Shown here: positions 51,308 to 61,393 of the stretch, piece after piece
Layout of the letters: each line of letters opens with the position of its first letter
How positions within the stretch are numbered: position 1 is the first letter of the stretch
DNA from: Betaproteobacteria bacterium UKL13-2
GTDB taxonomy: Bacteria > Pseudomonadota > Gammaproteobacteria > Burkholderiales > Usitatibacteraceae
Length of the DNA: 64,000 bases
Reading direction: 5' to 3'
NCBI GenBank assembly: GCA_001602455.1
Contig: CP012157.1
Coordinates: 2,103,733 to 2,167,732, forward strand
Notes under the pieces: generated by a model
What the model saw: only the letters and a program-made list of their open reading frames with translations
Told to the model about the DNA's origin: nothing
The model's database searches: none
Program-made: the position numbers and the translations under genes

Positions 51308-53293
51308 TCACTCGTTGAAGCTGAACAGCACTGCATCTGCTGGCACCATTTGACCGACCTGAAACGCCACATGCTCGATCACCCCACGGCGCGGGCTGAT
51401 GATCGTGTGTTCCATCTTCATGGCTTCCATGATGATGAGCGCTTGGCCTTTTTGTACTTCGTCACCCACGCTGACCATCAGCTTGACGACGCGGCCGGGC
51501 ATCATTGCCGTTAATCGTCCTTCGCTGCTCGCATTTACCGCTTCAACATGGTACGGATCAAACAGACTCAAACTCACGCGGCCGGACGGTGTGAGTACCA
51601 CCAGCGCGTCGCGGTCGCGTACCACTTGCGCCGACTGAATTTGATCATTCAAGCGAATGCGGAACACGCCGTCTTGATTGATTGCCCATCCAAATGCGGT
51701 GGTGGCATACGGCGTGGTCAGCGCCAAACCATGTGGGGTTTCGTGCACATGACAGGCGACTTCTTCGCCCGCCATTGTCTTGAACTCAATTAAACGCGAG
51801 GCCGACTGATTGAGACGCCAGCCTGTGTGGCTGTCCCACGCATCGGTTTGCGGTGCCGCAGTGGCTTCGTCGGCGAGGACACGCGCACATGCCGCGGCCA
51901 ACACCGCGCTGGATAAGGAAGTGGCCTGCAGTAGTGCCGCGTTGTGTTTGGTGATGAAGGCCGTATCGGTGTCGCCGGCGAGAAACGCCGGATGCTGAAC
52001 CAGCGTTTGCAAAAACGCGAGGTTGGTTTTAACCCCAATCACCGCTGTTTCGGCCAGTGCGCCCTGCATCCGACGAATCGCCTCCGGGCGGTCGCCGCCC
52101 CAAGTGATGAGCTTGGCAATCATCGGGTCATAAAAGATGCTGATGTGGTCGCCACTGACCACGCCCGTGTCGAGACGAATATCGTCGTCTTCAGCCGTCT
52201 CTGGCGCGACGAATACACGCAGGTCGCCGATTTCGGGCAAAAAGTCGTTCTCTGGATTCTCCGCACAAATGCGGACTTCAATGGCATGCCCGCCCGTGAT
52301 GATTTCATTTTGCGTCAGCGGTAATGCCTCACCGGCCGCGACCAGCAATTGCCACTCGACGAGATCCTCGCCGGTGATCATCTCGGTAATCGGGTGCTCA
52401 ACTTGTAGGCGAGTATTCATTTCCATGAAAAAGAACTCGCGGTTTTCACCTGCGATAAATTCGATGGTTCCCGCGCCGCGATAGTCAATCGCGCGCGCCG
52501 CCGCGACTGCCGCTGCCCCCATCGTGTCGCGCATGAGGTCGTCAACTTGATCCAGAAAGGGCGAAGGTGTTTCTTCCAGTATTTTTTGATGACGGCGCTG
52601 GATTGAGCATTCACGTTCAAACAAGTGGACAACATTACCGTGACTGTCACCGAATACCTGAAACTCAATATGGTGAGGGCCTTTGATAAACCGCTCGATC
52701 AGCACGTTGTCATCACCGAATGCGTTCTTCGCTTCGCGCTTGGCCGCATCAAGCTGCGCGATAAATTGTTCGGCCCGCTCCACCAGTCGCATGCCTTTGC
52801 CGCCGCCGCCCGCAACCGCCTTGATTAGTTGTGGGTAGCCAATCTTCTTGGATTGCTCAGCCAAAAACGCCGTATCTTGTTCAGCGCCGTGATAACCCGG
52901 TACAACCGGTACGCCTGCCTTTTCCATCAGCGCCTTAGCGGCACTCTTGGAACCCATTTTTTCGATGGCATCCGGCGTAGGCCCAATGAATGCAATGCGA
53001 GCGGCTTCACATGTGCGTGCAAAGTGCGGGTTCTCGGACAGAAAGCCGTAACCCGGATGAATAGCCTCAGCACCTGCTTTTTGAGCAACCGCGAGGATGA
53101 CATCGGCGCGCAGGTAAGAATCGCGAGGAGGGGCGCCGCCAATGCAGTAGGCTTCATCGGCGAGTCGGACGTGTTGTGCGCTGCGATCAGCGTCGGAATA
53201 TACCGCCACTGTTTTGATGCCGAGACGTTTACAGGTACGGATCACCCGACAGGCAATTTCTCCGCGGTTGGCAATCAGAATTTTATTGAACAA
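51308..53293 (-). CDS. liuD: Methylcrotonyl-CoA carboxylase biotin-containing alpha subunit
   Basis: 661 residues from the TTG at 53293, with aaaggg eight bases upstream; the open frame to 53374 is antisense-like and lies within the MAPEG gene. It has the biotin carboxylase domain (NKILIANRGEIACRVI, HPGYGFLSEN, GGGGKGM, ERECSIQRRHQK, MNTRLQVEHP) and a C-terminal biotin carrier domain with MEAMKMEHT. With LiuB it carboxylates 3-methylcrotonyl-CoA in leucine breakdown. Last gene of the liu operon here. Confidence 0.93.
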   Translation of the reverse strand: MFNKILIANRGEIACRVIRTCKRLGIKTVAVYSDADRSAQHVRLADEAYCIGGAPPRDSYLRADVILAVAQKAGAEAIHPGYGFLSENPHFARTCEAARIAFIGPTPDAIEKMGSKSAAKALMEKAGVPVVPGYHGAEQDTAFLAEQSKKIGYPQLIKAVAGGGGKGMRLVERAEQFIAQLDAAKREAKNAFGDDNVLIERFIKGPHHIEFQVFGDSHGNVVHLFERECSIQRRHQKILEETPSPFLDQVDDLMRDTMGAAAVAAARAIDYRGAGTIEFIAGENREFFFMEMNTRLQVEHPITEMITGEDLVEWQLLVAAGEALPLTQNEIITGGHAIEVRICAENPENDFLPEIGDLRVFVAPETAEDDDIRLDTGVVSGDHISIFYDPMIAKLITWGGDRPEAIRRMQGALAETAVIGVKTNLAFLQTLVQHPAFLAGDTDTAFITKHNAALLQATSLSSAVLAAACARVLADEATAAPQTDAWDSHTGWRLNQSASRLIEFKTMAGEEVACHVHETPHGLALTTPYATTAFGWAINQDGVFRIRLNDQIQSAQVVRDRDALVVLTPSGRVSLSLFDPYHVEAVNASSEGRLTAMMPGRVVKLMVSVGDEVQKGQALIIMEAMKMEHTIISPRRGVIEHVAFQVGQMVPADAVLFSFNE

Positions 53294-53309
53294 TGGCGTC
53301 GCCCTTTCG

Positions 53310-53732
53310 TTACGCAACGACAAGCTGGTAGGCAATCGCGAGCCAAAGCACCGCGAGTACGAGACAACTGGCAAAAAATGCGTAGAAACGCCAGATGACT
53401 TTGTTGAACGTGCAATGAATAAGTGAATGTGCTCCGCGCGTCAGAACATACACCCACGCCAGAGCGAGCAACAGTGGTGAGATGAGTTTGGCGACGAAGA
53501 TGGTGAGCACCGCAGCATAAAAAAGAACCGGCATCTCAAACAGATTACGGAAATTGTCTGCGGCTCTTGGATCTTCACCCACCGACGCCATTTTTGCCGC
53601 AGTCGCCACCTGCTGCGGATGGATGCGCTCGCTGGTGAGGAAGGTGAGCCTGCGTTTCATCATGGTGACGGCGACCACAAACGTGATGAGCACCATCGCC
53701 AGGAGGGGATACAAAATCAAACTCGATCTCAT
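53310..53732 (-). CDS. MAPEG-family membrane protein
   Basis: 140 residues with four hydrophobic helices. It has the MAPEG features DNFRNLFEMPVLFYAA in the second helix region and ALAWVYVLTRGAHSLIHCTF in the third. The family includes glutathione-dependent eicosanoid enzymes; the role of bacterial members is mostly unknown. It overlaps the liuC stop by four bases and lies 16 bp before liuD, so it is part of the operon. Confidence 0.88.
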   Translation of the reverse strand: MRSSLILYPLLAMVLITFVVAVTMMKRRLTFLTSERIHPQQVATAAKMASVGEDPRAADNFRNLFEMPVLFYAAVLTIFVAKLISPLLLALAWVYVLTRGAHSLIHCTFNKVIWRFYAFFASCLVLAVLWLAIAYQLVVA

Positions 53733-54556
53733 CGGTCGCGCCCCCCCGGCTCAATGGGCAAGATGGGCGCAATCCCCCGATCCCAGTTGGGCTTGCGTTT
53801 TTCGACAAAAGCGCGGAGTCCTTCCTGACCTTCCATGCTGACGCGCACACGCGCGATGGTGGCGACCGTATCGCCGATCACTTCGCTGTTAACGGGGCGG
53901 TCGGCCACGCGACCGATCAAGTGCTTGGCCTCGCTCACTGCCACCGGACCGGCCGCAAGTAAGGCGTTGACCATGCTCTCGATGATTTCGTCCATCGCGT
54001 CTTCGCTTTGCGCGATTTCGGTCAGCAGCCCAAGCCGATAGGCTTCGCCTGCGTCAAATTTCTCAGCGGTGAGAAAATAGCGGTGCGCTGCGCGTTGACC
54101 AATGGCGGCGACCACGTAGGGCGAGATCACGGCAGGAACCAAACCGAGCTTGACCTCGGAGAGACAAAAGCTCGCATCGTGTGTGCCCACCGCCATGTCG
54201 CAACAGGCTACTAATCCCACGCCGCCACCGTAGGCCGGGCCTTGCACACGCGCAATGGTGGGTTTCGGTAGGCCGTGCAATGTACGCATGAGGGTCGCTA
54301 ATCCCATCGCGTCACGCTCATTGTCTGACTGTGAATAGGTCGCCACACGCTTCATCCAATTCAAATCAGCGCCTGCTGAGAACGACTTTCCCGTCGCCGA
54401 CAACACCACCGCACGCACGTCAATGCGCTCGCCAACGGCCTGTAGGTGCAGGGTCAGCTCGTCAATCAGGCTATCGTCGAATGCGTTGTGCTTGTCGGCA
54501 CGGTTCAGTGTGATGATCGCCAGTGGGCCATCGATTTCAGTTAACACATAGCTCAT
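53729..54556 (-). CDS. liuC: 3-methylglutaconyl-CoA hydratase (enoyl-CoA hydratase family)
   Basis: 275 residues. The crotonase features are SFSAGADLNWMKRVA, GPAYGGGVGLVACCDMAV and LSEVKLGLVPAVISPYVVA, the latter typical of methylglutaconyl-CoA hydratases rather than short-chain enoyl-CoA hydratases. It hydrates 3-methylglutaconyl-CoA to HMG-CoA in leucine breakdown. Its start overlaps the DUF559 stop and its stop overlaps the MAPEG start. Confidence 0.9.
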   Translation of the reverse strand: MSYVLTEIDGPLAIITLNRADKHNAFDDSLIDELTLHLQAVGERIDVRAVVLSATGKSFSAGADLNWMKRVATYSQSDNERDAMGLATLMRTLHGLPKPTIARVQGPAYGGGVGLVACCDMAVGTHDASFCLSEVKLGLVPAVISPYVVAAIGQRAAHRYFLTAEKFDAGEAYRLGLLTEIAQSEDAMDEIIESMVNALLAAGPVAVSEAKHLIGRVADRPVNSEVIGDTVATIARVRVSMEGQEGLRAFVEKRKPNWDRGIAPILPIEPGGRDR

Positions 54557-54912
54557 AGGGGTCGATTTAGGTTGGCTTCGATGACTTGAAGCACGCTGTT
54601 GGTTTCATTGAGTACTTGCAAGTTGTCAAACCGTAGCACCAATAGCTGCTGGGACAGCAAAAAGTGGGTACGGTCTTCATCATTGTCCTGATGGTCGGAT
54701 GCCAGATGCTGGGAGCCATCAATCTCGATGACAAGTTTGGCAGTCGGCGCGATGAAATCAACAATGTATGGGCCTACCGGCCGCTGCCGTTTAAATTGAA
54801 CGTTGCACAGTTGCTTGCGCCGGAGGTGATACCAAAGCTTTTGCTCGGCGTCGGTCATATTACGACGCAGGCCTCTCGCGAGAGGCTTCAGGTCAGGACG
54901 ATAATTCAACAT
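54553..54912 (-). CDS. DUF559 (Vsr-like endonuclease fold) protein
   Basis: 119 residues from the ATG at 54912; the open frame to 55002 is dispersed-repeat sequence. It has ARGLRRNMTDAEQKLWYHLR, QFKRQRPVGPYIVDFIAP, LVIEIDGSQH and VLRFDNLQVL, the pattern of the DUF559 family, which shares the restriction-endonuclease-like fold (D, E-x-D pattern). Its function is unknown. It is coupled to liuC by an ATGA overlap, an insertion between liuB and liuC with its own repeat-rich leader. Confidence 0.9.
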   Translation of the reverse strand: MLNYRPDLKPLARGLRRNMTDAEQKLWYHLRRKQLCNVQFKRQRPVGPYIVDFIAPTAKLVIEIDGSQHLASDHQDNDEDRTHFLLSQQLLVLRFDNLQVLNETNSVLQVIEANLNRPL

Positions 54913-54916
54913 CGAG

Positions 54917-55065
54917 AATCCCCCTCGATCCCCCTTTTCCAAAGGGCTGAAGGAAAATCCCCCTCGATCCCCCTTTTCCAAAGGGGGAAGTAGCTTCGAC
55001 AAGTGTTTGCACTAACGCGCTGGACTCCTCCCTTTCCTAAAGGGAGGTTGGGAGGGATTTTAGAT
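54917..55065. repeat. Direct and inverted C/T-rich repeats upstream of the DUF559 gene
   Basis: The word aatccccctcgatccccctt with ttccaaaggg occurs twice (54917 and 54956) as a direct repeat, and a related ctccctttcctaaagggagg with ttgggagggatttt follows at ~55027. Such elements commonly flank DUF559 genes in many bacteria. Confidence 0.7.
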
Positions 55066-55086
55066 ATACCGTTCTTTGCCACTGCA

Positions 55087-56715
55087 TCACATCCGGAAAA
55101 CACCGTAGTCGGTCTTTTCAATCGGCGCGTTCATTGACGCTGAGATCGCAAGTCCCAGCACCGTACGCGTCTGCGCCGGGTCAATCACACCATCGTCCCA
55201 AAGTCTTGCGGTGGCGTAATAGGGATTACCCTGGCGCTCGTACTGGTCGCGAATCGGTGCCTTAAACGCTTCTTCCTCCGCCGCCGTCCACGCACTGCCT
55301 TTGGCCTCGATGCCGTCGCGCTTGACCGTTGAGAGCACCGAGGCGGCTTGTTCGCCACCCATCACCGAGATGCGTGCGTTTGGCCAGGCCCACATAAAAC
55401 GTGGATTAAATGCACGCCCACACATACCGTAGTTGCCAGCACCGAATGAGCCACCGATGATGACGGTGAATTTTGGCACCTTTGCACATGACACGGCCGT
55501 CACCATTTTTGCGCCGTCTTTGGCGATGCCACCGGTTTCATACTTTTTGCCCACCATGAAGCCAGTGATGTTTTGCAGGAACAGCAGCGGCACACCGCGC
55601 TGGTTACACAGCTCAATAAAGTGTGCGCCCTTGAGTGCAGATTCGGAAAACAAGATGCCGTTGTTGGCAACGATGCCAATCGGATAACCATGTAGATGGG
55701 CAAAGCCACAAACCAATGTCGTGCCATACAAGGCTTTGAATTCATGGAACTCAGACCCATCAACAAGCCGGGCAATCACTTCGCGTATGTCGAAGGGCTG
55801 CTTGGTGTCTTTCGGAATAATGCCGTACAACTGTTCGGCGGGGTAGGCGGGCTCTAACGATTCACGCTTGGCAACGGGTATGAATTTTTCACGATTCAGA
55901 TGCGATACGATTTCGCGCACAATGCCTAGCGCGTGTTTGTCATTCTCCGCCAGATGATCGGTCACTCCGGACGTGCGGCTGTGTACATCTCCGCCACCCA
56001 AATCCTCTGCGGTGACGATTTCGCCCGTTGCCGCTTTGACGAGCGGCGGGCCGCCGAGAAAAATCGTGCCTTGATTTTTGACGATGATGGATTCATCGCA
56101 CATCGCCGGCACATAAGCGCCCCCGGCGGTACAGGAGCCCATCACACAGGCGATTTGGGCAATGCCCTTCGCCGAGAGATTGGCTTGGTTGTAGAAGATG
56201 CGACCGAAGTGTTCTTTGTCGGGAAAGACTTCATCTTGTAGCGGCAAAAACGCACCGCCGGAATCCACCAAGTAGATACACGGCAAGTTGTTTTGCATGG
56301 CAACTTCTTGTGCTCGCAAATGTTTCTTCACCGTCATCGGGTAGTAGGTGCCGCCTTTGACGGTGGCATCGTTGGCGACGATCACACATTCGATGCCGGA
56401 CACACGACCGATGCCAGTGATGACACCGGCGGCGGGCGCATCACCCGGTTGGCTAGCATCGGTTTTTCCATACATACCCCACGCGGCGAGTGGCGAGAGT
56501 TCGAGGAAAGGTGAGCCCGGATCAAGCAATGCGGCGACACGATCTCGCGGCAGCAGCTTGCCGCGGGCTGCATGTTTGGCATTGGCCTCCACGCCGCCAC
56601 CTTGCGCGACCAATTGTGAACGAGCAACTAATTCATTCACCAGCGTACGCATTTGCGCGGCATTTACGGCAAACGCGGGGGAGAGTGGATCAAGTTTGGA
56701 TACAATTTTCGGCAT
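55087..56715 (-). CDS. liuB: Methylcrotonyl-CoA carboxylase beta (carboxyltransferase) subunit
   Basis: 542 residues, full length for LiuB/MccB. It has two crotonase-like carboxyltransferase halves: [20 protein letters not shown] and [15 protein letters not shown] in the N-terminal half, then [31 protein letters not shown] and [18 protein letters not shown] in the C-terminal half. It transfers carboxyl from biotin on LiuD to 3-methylcrotonyl-CoA. Upstream gene on the same strand is the acyl-CoA dehydrogenase. Confidence 0.95.
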   Translation of the reverse strand: MPKIVSKLDPLSPAFAVNAAQMRTLVNELVARSQLVAQGGGVEANAKHAARGKLLPRDRVAALLDPGSPFLELSPLAAWGMYGKTDASQPGDAPAAGVITGIGRVSGIECVIVANDATVKGGTYYPMTVKKHLRAQEVAMQNNLPCIYLVDSGGAFLPLQDEVFPDKEHFGRIFYNQANLSAKGIAQIACVMGSCTAGGAYVPAMCDESIIVKNQGTIFLGGPPLVKAATGEIVTAEDLGGGDVHSRTSGVTDHLAENDKHALGIVREIVSHLNREKFIPVAKRESLEPAYPAEQLYGIIPKDTKQPFDIREVIARLVDGSEFHEFKALYGTTLVCGFAHLHGYPIGIVANNGILFSESALKGAHFIELCNQRGVPLLFLQNITGFMVGKKYETGGIAKDGAKMVTAVSCAKVPKFTVIIGGSFGAGNYGMCGRAFNPRFMWAWPNARISVMGGEQAASVLSTVKRDGIEAKGSAWTAAEEEAFKAPIRDQYERQGNPYYATARLWDDGVIDPAQTRTVLGLAISASMNAPIEKTDYGVFRM

Positions 56716-56818
56716 GATGTTTTTGTCGCTACAGAGTAACCGAGAGAGTCACCGAGAGAATGATTAGCCGCCGCCAGCAAGCCATTTGCCAACGCATCAG
56801 CCGCTACTTTTTTCAGCA

Positions 56819-57976
56819 TTAGTCTTTTGCCAGTTCACGCGCAATCACCATACGCTGGACCTCGCTAGTGCCTTCGTAAATTTGGGTAATTCTGGCGTCC
56901 CGATAAAACCGCTCGACGGGATAGTCCTCTAGGTAGCCATAGCCGCCGTGAATCTGGATCGCCTTACTACACACCCACTCGGCCAGCTCGGACGCATACA
57001 ACTTCGCCTGCGATGCCTCGGATAAGCAAGGCAAGCCCGCGTCACGCATTTTTGCCGCGTGCAGGATCATCAGCCGTGCGGCGTTGATGCGGGTATGCAT
57101 ATCGGCCAGCAGGTTGGCGATCGACTGATGTTCCACAATTTTCTTGCCGAATTGATTGCGCTCTTTCGCATAGGCAAGTGCCGCTTCCAACGCGGCGCGT
57201 GCGATGCCGAGCGCTTGTGCGGCAATACCGATTCGTCCACCTTCGAGGTTCGATAGCGCAATCGCGAGACCTTTGCCTCGTGGGCCAAGCATGTGATCCT
57301 CCGGCACTGCACAATCAACCAAGCTGATGGGGCAGGTGTCGGATGCACGAATGCCGAGCTTCTTTTCCATCGGCCCGACGTTAAAACCCAGTGTGTCGGT
57401 TGGCACGACAAAACACGAGATACCTTTTTTGCCGAGGTCAGGATCGGTCACCGCGAACACAATGGCTAACTTGGCGCGTTTACCGTTGGTGATGAATTGT
57501 TTGGAACCATTGATAACCCACTTGCCGTCTTTTAACTCTGCTTTGGTTTTTAGGTTGTTGGCCTCTGAACCTGCTTGCGGTTCGGTCAAACAAAAACAAC
57601 CGATCTTTTTGCCAGTCGCCAAGTCACGTAACCAGCGTTCTTTTTGTGTCTGCGTTCCCCACGCATCCACCGGCCCGCAGCCAACGGAATTGTGCACACT
57701 CATCAGTGTGGATGTTGACGCATCACCCGCGGCGATTTCTTCAATAGCCAGCGCATACGCAACGTAGTCCGAAAACGAACCTCCCCATTGGTCACCGACG
57801 GTCATGCCAAGTAGGCCAAGCTCGCCCATTTGGGTGACAACTGCATCGGGAATCCATTTGTCACGCTCCCATTGCGCGGCGTGTGGTGCCAGCTCGTTCT
57901 GCGCAAAATCGCGCGCCATATCGCGAATGGCGCGTTGGTCATCAGTCAAGAAATCGTGCGTGGCCATCATAAGCAT
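56819..57976 (-). CDS. Acyl-CoA dehydrogenase (short/branched-chain type)
   Basis: 385 residues; the ATG at 57976 shares a base with the lipoprotein stop (TAATG), and inner ATGs at 57970 and 57967 are also possible. It is an FAD enzyme with [16 protein letters not shown], a central [10 protein letters not shown], a C-terminal [20 protein letters not shown] and the catalytic Glu in YEGTSEVQR (~366), the position used by butyryl-/short-chain dehydrogenases. This differs from the IVD-like gene at 60204, whose Glu is elsewhere. It probably acts on 2-methylbutyryl- or isobutyryl-CoA; not fixed by sequence. Confidence 0.92.
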   Translation of the reverse strand: MLMMATHDFLTDDQRAIRDMARDFAQNELAPHAAQWERDKWIPDAVVTQMGELGLLGMTVGDQWGGSFSDYVAYALAIEEIAAGDASTSTLMSVHNSVGCGPVDAWGTQTQKERWLRDLATGKKIGCFCLTEPQAGSEANNLKTKAELKDGKWVINGSKQFITNGKRAKLAIVFAVTDPDLGKKGISCFVVPTDTLGFNVGPMEKKLGIRASDTCPISLVDCAVPEDHMLGPRGKGLAIALSNLEGGRIGIAAQALGIARAALEAALAYAKERNQFGKKIVEHQSIANLLADMHTRINAARLMILHAAKMRDAGLPCLSEASQAKLYASELAEWVCSKAIQIHGGYGYLEDYPVERFYRDARITQIYEGTSEVQRMVIARELAKD

Positions 57977-58248
57977 TACTGGTCGGCCTTTTTCGCTCGA
58001 TCTGCGGCGACCTTGGCGGCCTCGTCGGCAGTGGCTTTGGCGTTATCGAGCGCTTGTACTTGGGTGCCAAACACGGCTGATTCTTTGGCTTTCTCGCGGC
58101 TCTCGGCGCGTTGTGTTTCGCGGCTCTCGGCGCGTTGTGTTTCGCGGCTCTCGGCGCGTTGTGTTTCGGTCGGCTCCTTGCCGCAGCCGATCAATAACAC
58201 AGCGATGCAGCAGGCCGCGGCCACGCCCAAAATCTGTTTGGTCACCAT
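57976..58248 (-). CDS. Small lipoprotein with octapeptide repeats
   Basis: 90 residues. The signal ends in the lipobox LLIGC, so lipidation at Cys22 is expected. After it come three tandem ETQRAESR octapeptides (24-bp repeats in the DNA at ~58089-58170), then a helical Ala/Lys-rich tail ([20 protein letters not shown]), likely a coiled coil. It overlaps the SDR stop by seven bases and the dehydrogenase start by one. No function is known. Confidence 0.8.
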   Translation of the reverse strand: MVTKQILGVAAACCIAVLLIGCGKEPTETQRAESRETQRAESRETQRAESREKAKESAVFGTQVQALDNAKATADEAAKVAADRAKKADQ

Positions 58249-58916
58249 GCCAGTTCCGCTCCGTCGTAGTTGAAGAATTTGCCGTTCGACTCAGGCGTTG
58301 CGCTGGCAATCACCTTTCGCATTCCGCTGATACTGACCACCGGCTCAATATCCGCATCTGCGCCACCCATGTCGGTTTTAACCCACCCCGGATGCATCAC
58401 AAAGGCAGTGACACCTTGTGGCCCGTACTCGATGGAAGTCGCCTTCACCACGGCATTAAGTGCGGCCTTGCTGGCGCGGTAGGTTGGAGCGACTGCGCTC
58501 GCCATCAATCCAATCGAACCCATGCGGCTGGAGATGAAAACAAATTTCCCTTTGGACTTGAGTAGGGCTGGTGCCACCACCGGGATCGCCTGCATCGCGC
58601 CAAACACATTGGCATGCATGACTTGGTCAAACACCTCTTTGCTCGGCGCCACGGACGGACCTTCACGAGAACCAAACGCGCCAGCGTTGTAAATGCAGAC
58701 ATCAATACTGGTGCCGACCAGCGCACGGCTGAGCCCGGCAAAACTATCGGGGTCGGATACGTCTAAGCGGATGACAGTGGCACCTTCGGCACTCAGCAGC
58801 GCGTCTTGTTCGGGCGAACGGCAGGTACCTAGGGTCAACCACCCCGCTTTGCGGTATTGCCGGACAAACTCCAAACCGAGGCCACGCGAGGCGCCGATGA
58901 TCAATACCGATTGCAT
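58242..58916 (-). CDS. Short-chain dehydrogenase/reductase
   Basis: 224 residues. The classical SDR motifs are GASRGLGLEF (cofactor), NAGAFG, the catalytic Ser in FISSRMGS and YxxxK in YRASKAALNA, then HPGWVKTDMGG. It is a cytoplasmic NAD(P) oxidoreductase of the carbonyl-reductase-like CsgA/SDR group. Its place between thiolase and lipoprotein in the operon does not identify the substrate. Confidence 0.88.
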   Translation of the reverse strand: MQSVLIIGASRGLGLEFVRQYRKAGWLTLGTCRSPEQDALLSAEGATVIRLDVSDPDSFAGLSRALVGTSIDVCIYNAGAFGSREGPSVAPSKEVFDQVMHANVFGAMQAIPVVAPALLKSKGKFVFISSRMGSIGLMASAVAPTYRASKAALNAVVKATSIEYGPQGVTAFVMHPGWVKTDMGGADADIEPVVSISGMRKVIASATPESNGKFFNYDGAELAW

Positions 58917-58939
58917 AAAATCCTTTAAGTCTTACAAAG

Positions 58940-58993
58940 TCCAATAAGGGCGGGCATCTTCAGGCAAAAATGCCTGAAAACAGCCGTCAATAC
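58940..58993. repeat. Dispersed palindromic repeat family II, copy 4
   Basis: ccaataagggcgggcatctt, caggcaaaaatgcctg and aaaacagccgtcaatac form a long hairpin (inner stem caggc/gcctg). It lies between the SDR and thiolase genes inside the operon. Confidence 0.65.
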
Positions 58994-59002
58994 TAGAGTT
59001 TG

Positions 59003-60181
59003 CTAAAACATTTCAACCGCGATCGCCGTCGCTTCACCGCCGCCGATACATAGTGATGCAATACCGCGCTTACCGCCGCGGGCTTTCAGCGCATGCAACA
59101 GCGTGACGATCAAGCGTGCACCAGATGCACCGATCGGGTGGCCGAGCGCACACGCGCCGCCGTTGACATTAACCTTGGTGTGCGGCAAGTTCAAATCTTT
59201 CATCGCCGCCATCGCCACCACCGCGAAGGCTTCGTTGATCTCGTAAAGATCGACATTCTCCGGGCCCCATCCCAAGCGCTTGTGAAGTTTATCGATCGCC
59301 CCAACTGGCGCGGTGGTGAACCACTCCGGTTCATGCGCATTTTGTGCGTGGCCGACGATACGTGCGATGGGCTTGATACCCTTGGCTATCGCGTCGGATT
59401 CTTTCATCAAAATCAGCGCCGCCGCGCCATCTGAAATGGAGGAGGAGGACGCGGCGGTGACGGTGCCATCTTTGTTGAAGGCGGGCTTGAGTGACGGAAT
59501 TTTTTCCGGTTTGCAGAGGCCCGGTGGCTCGTCGGTTGCAAGCACGGTATCGGCACCTTTCACCGTAACGGTCACACCGGCGATTTCATCCGTGAACGCA
59601 CCCGAGGCAACCGCACCTTGTGCGCGTTTGACACTCTCGGCGGCAAACGCATCCTGATCTTGACGCGTGAAGCCGTACTTGGCGGCAGTTGCATCGGCAA
59701 AGATACCCATCGATTTGCCGTCGTAAGCGTTCTCCAAACCGTCAAAGGCCATGTGATCGAGCGCCTTGAAGTGGCCGTAACGATAACCTTGACGTGCCTT
59801 TGGCAGCATGTGCGGGGCGTTGCTCATGCTTTCCATACCACCAACCAATACGGTCGATGCTGAGCCTGCCATGATCGCGTCGTAACCCATCATGGTGGTC
59901 TTCATGCCGGAGCCACACACCTTGTTGACGGTGGTGCAGGCGGTAGATTTCAATAAATCGGCACCGAGCACCGCTTGACGCGCGGGCGCTTGGCCGAGGG
60001 CTGCCGGCAGCACACAACCGATGATCGCTTCGGTAATGTCTTCGGCTTTAACGCCGGACGCCGCAACCGCCGCTTTAATCGCGGTGGACATGAGTTGAGG
60101 TGAGGTGAGGCCAACCAGTTGGCCGTTCATGGAACCAATCGGGGTACGTTTTGCGGCGACGATGACAACGGAATCTGACAT
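59003..60181 (-). CDS. Acetyl-CoA C-acyltransferase (thiolase)
   Basis: 392 residues. Type II biosynthetic-like thiolase: active Cys89 in [28 protein letters not shown] with the catalytic His, and the second Cys in [11 protein letters not shown]. It condenses or cleaves acetoacetyl-CoA, which here would handle acetoacetate from leucine breakdown. Start ATG with family-typical text [17 protein letters not shown]. It is downstream of liuA by 22 bp. Confidence 0.94.
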   Translation of the reverse strand: MSDSVVIVAAKRTPIGSMNGQLVGLTSPQLMSTAIKAAVAASGVKAEDITEAIIGCVLPAALGQAPARQAVLGADLLKSTACTTVNKVCGSGMKTTMMGYDAIMAGSASTVLVGGMESMSNAPHMLPKARQGYRYGHFKALDHMAFDGLENAYDGKSMGIFADATAAKYGFTRQDQDAFAAESVKRAQGAVASGAFTDEIAGVTVTVKGADTVLATDEPPGLCKPEKIPSLKPAFNKDGTVTAASSSSISDGAAALILMKESDAIAKGIKPIARIVGHAQNAHEPEWFTTAPVGAIDKLHKRLGWGPENVDLYEINEAFAVVAMAAMKDLNLPHTKVNVNGGACALGHPIGASGARLIVTLLHALKARGGKRGIASLCIGGGEATAIAVEMF

Positions 60182-60203
60182 TTTCTACTCCTGAGTAAAG
60201 AAC

Positions 60204-61370
60204 TTATGTGCTTTCGCCGAACAACTCCCGCCCAATCAACATCCGGCGAATTTCATTTGTACCCGCACCAATATCGTAGAGCTTCGCATCGCGAAACAAT
60301 CGTCCGGTCGAGTATTCGTTGATATATCCATTGCCGCCCAAACACTGGATGGCTTCTAGCGTCACCCGCACCGCTGACTCCGACGCATACAAGATACAAG
60401 CGGCGGCGTCTTTGCGCGCCGCACGGCCACGACCTTGGTCCAGCATATTCGCCACTTTATAGGTGAAAGCGCGTGAGGTTTGTAACGCCACATACATATC
60501 GGCGACCTTGCCCTGCATCAGGCCAAAGGTGCCGATGGCGGCACCAAATTGTTTGCGTTCGTGAATGTAGGGCAACACCACATCCATCGCCGCTTGCATG
60601 ATACCGATAGGCCCGGCGGATAGCACGGTGCGTTCGGTATCGAGACCTTTCATCAACACTGTAGTGCCGCCGTTGACTTGGCCTAGCACGTTCTCGTCAG
60701 GAATCTCGCAGTCTTCGAAGACCAATTCACAAGTATCTGACCCACGCATACCGAGTTTGTCGAGTTTCTGCGCGGTGCGAAAACCTTTGAAGCCGCGTTC
60801 GACGATAAACGCGGTCATCGCTTTGGAGCCCATCTCTCTTGGTGCGGTACGCATATAGACGATCAGCGTATCGGCGTGCGGGCCATTCGTGATCCACATC
60901 TTGTTACCGTTGGCGATCCAACGATCACCTTTCTTTTCCGCGCGACACGCCATCGAGCCCACCACGTCGGACCCGGCACCGGGTTCACTCATGGCCAATG
61001 CACCGACGTGTTCACCTGAGCAGAGCGTTGGCAAGTATTTGGCGCGCTGCGCGTCGGTGCCATTGAGGTACAGATTGTTTACGCATAGGTTGGAATGCGC
61101 GCCATAGGCTAAGCCGACCGAGCCGGATGCGCGTGAAATTTCCTCCATTGCCACGGTGTGTGCAACGTAACCCATGCCGGTGCCGCCGAACTCTTCGGGG
61201 ATGGAAACGCCGAGCAGGCCCATGTCGCCAAACTTCTTCCACATGTCCATCGGGAAGGTGTTGTCGTGATCGATCTGCGCCGCACGCGGTGCGAGCGCGT
61301 CGTCACAGAGGCGCTTGACAGTATCGCGCAGGGCGTCGTTGTCGTCGGAGATGTGGGTGTCAAAGATCAT
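60204..61370 (-). CDS. liuA: Isovaleryl-CoA dehydrogenase
   Basis: 388 residues. FAD-dependent acyl-CoA dehydrogenase with SEPGAGSDVVGSM, WITNGPHADTLIVY and RDAKLYDIGAGTNEIRRMLI. At the usual catalytic Glu position there is a Gly (GAGTNE), and the Glu sits in LDTERTVLSAG (~243), the hallmark of isovaleryl-CoA dehydrogenases. It starts leucine oxidation by making 3-methylcrotonyl-CoA, the substrate of LiuBD. A palindromic repeat precedes it. Confidence 0.95.
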   Translation of the reverse strand: MIFDTHISDDNDALRDTVKRLCDDALAPRAAQIDHDNTFPMDMWKKFGDMGLLGVSIPEEFGGTGMGYVAHTVAMEEISRASGSVGLAYGAHSNLCVNNLYLNGTDAQRAKYLPTLCSGEHVGALAMSEPGAGSDVVGSMACRAEKKGDRWIANGNKMWITNGPHADTLIVYMRTAPREMGSKAMTAFIVERGFKGFRTAQKLDKLGMRGSDTCELVFEDCEIPDENVLGQVNGGTTVLMKGLDTERTVLSAGPIGIMQAAMDVVLPYIHERKQFGAAIGTFGLMQGKVADMYVALQTSRAFTYKVANMLDQGRGRAARKDAAACILYASESAVRVTLEAIQCLGGNGYINEYSTGRLFRDAKLYDIGAGTNEIRRMLIGRELFGEST

Positions 61371-61393
61371 CGATAAGCTCCAACATAAAGACC

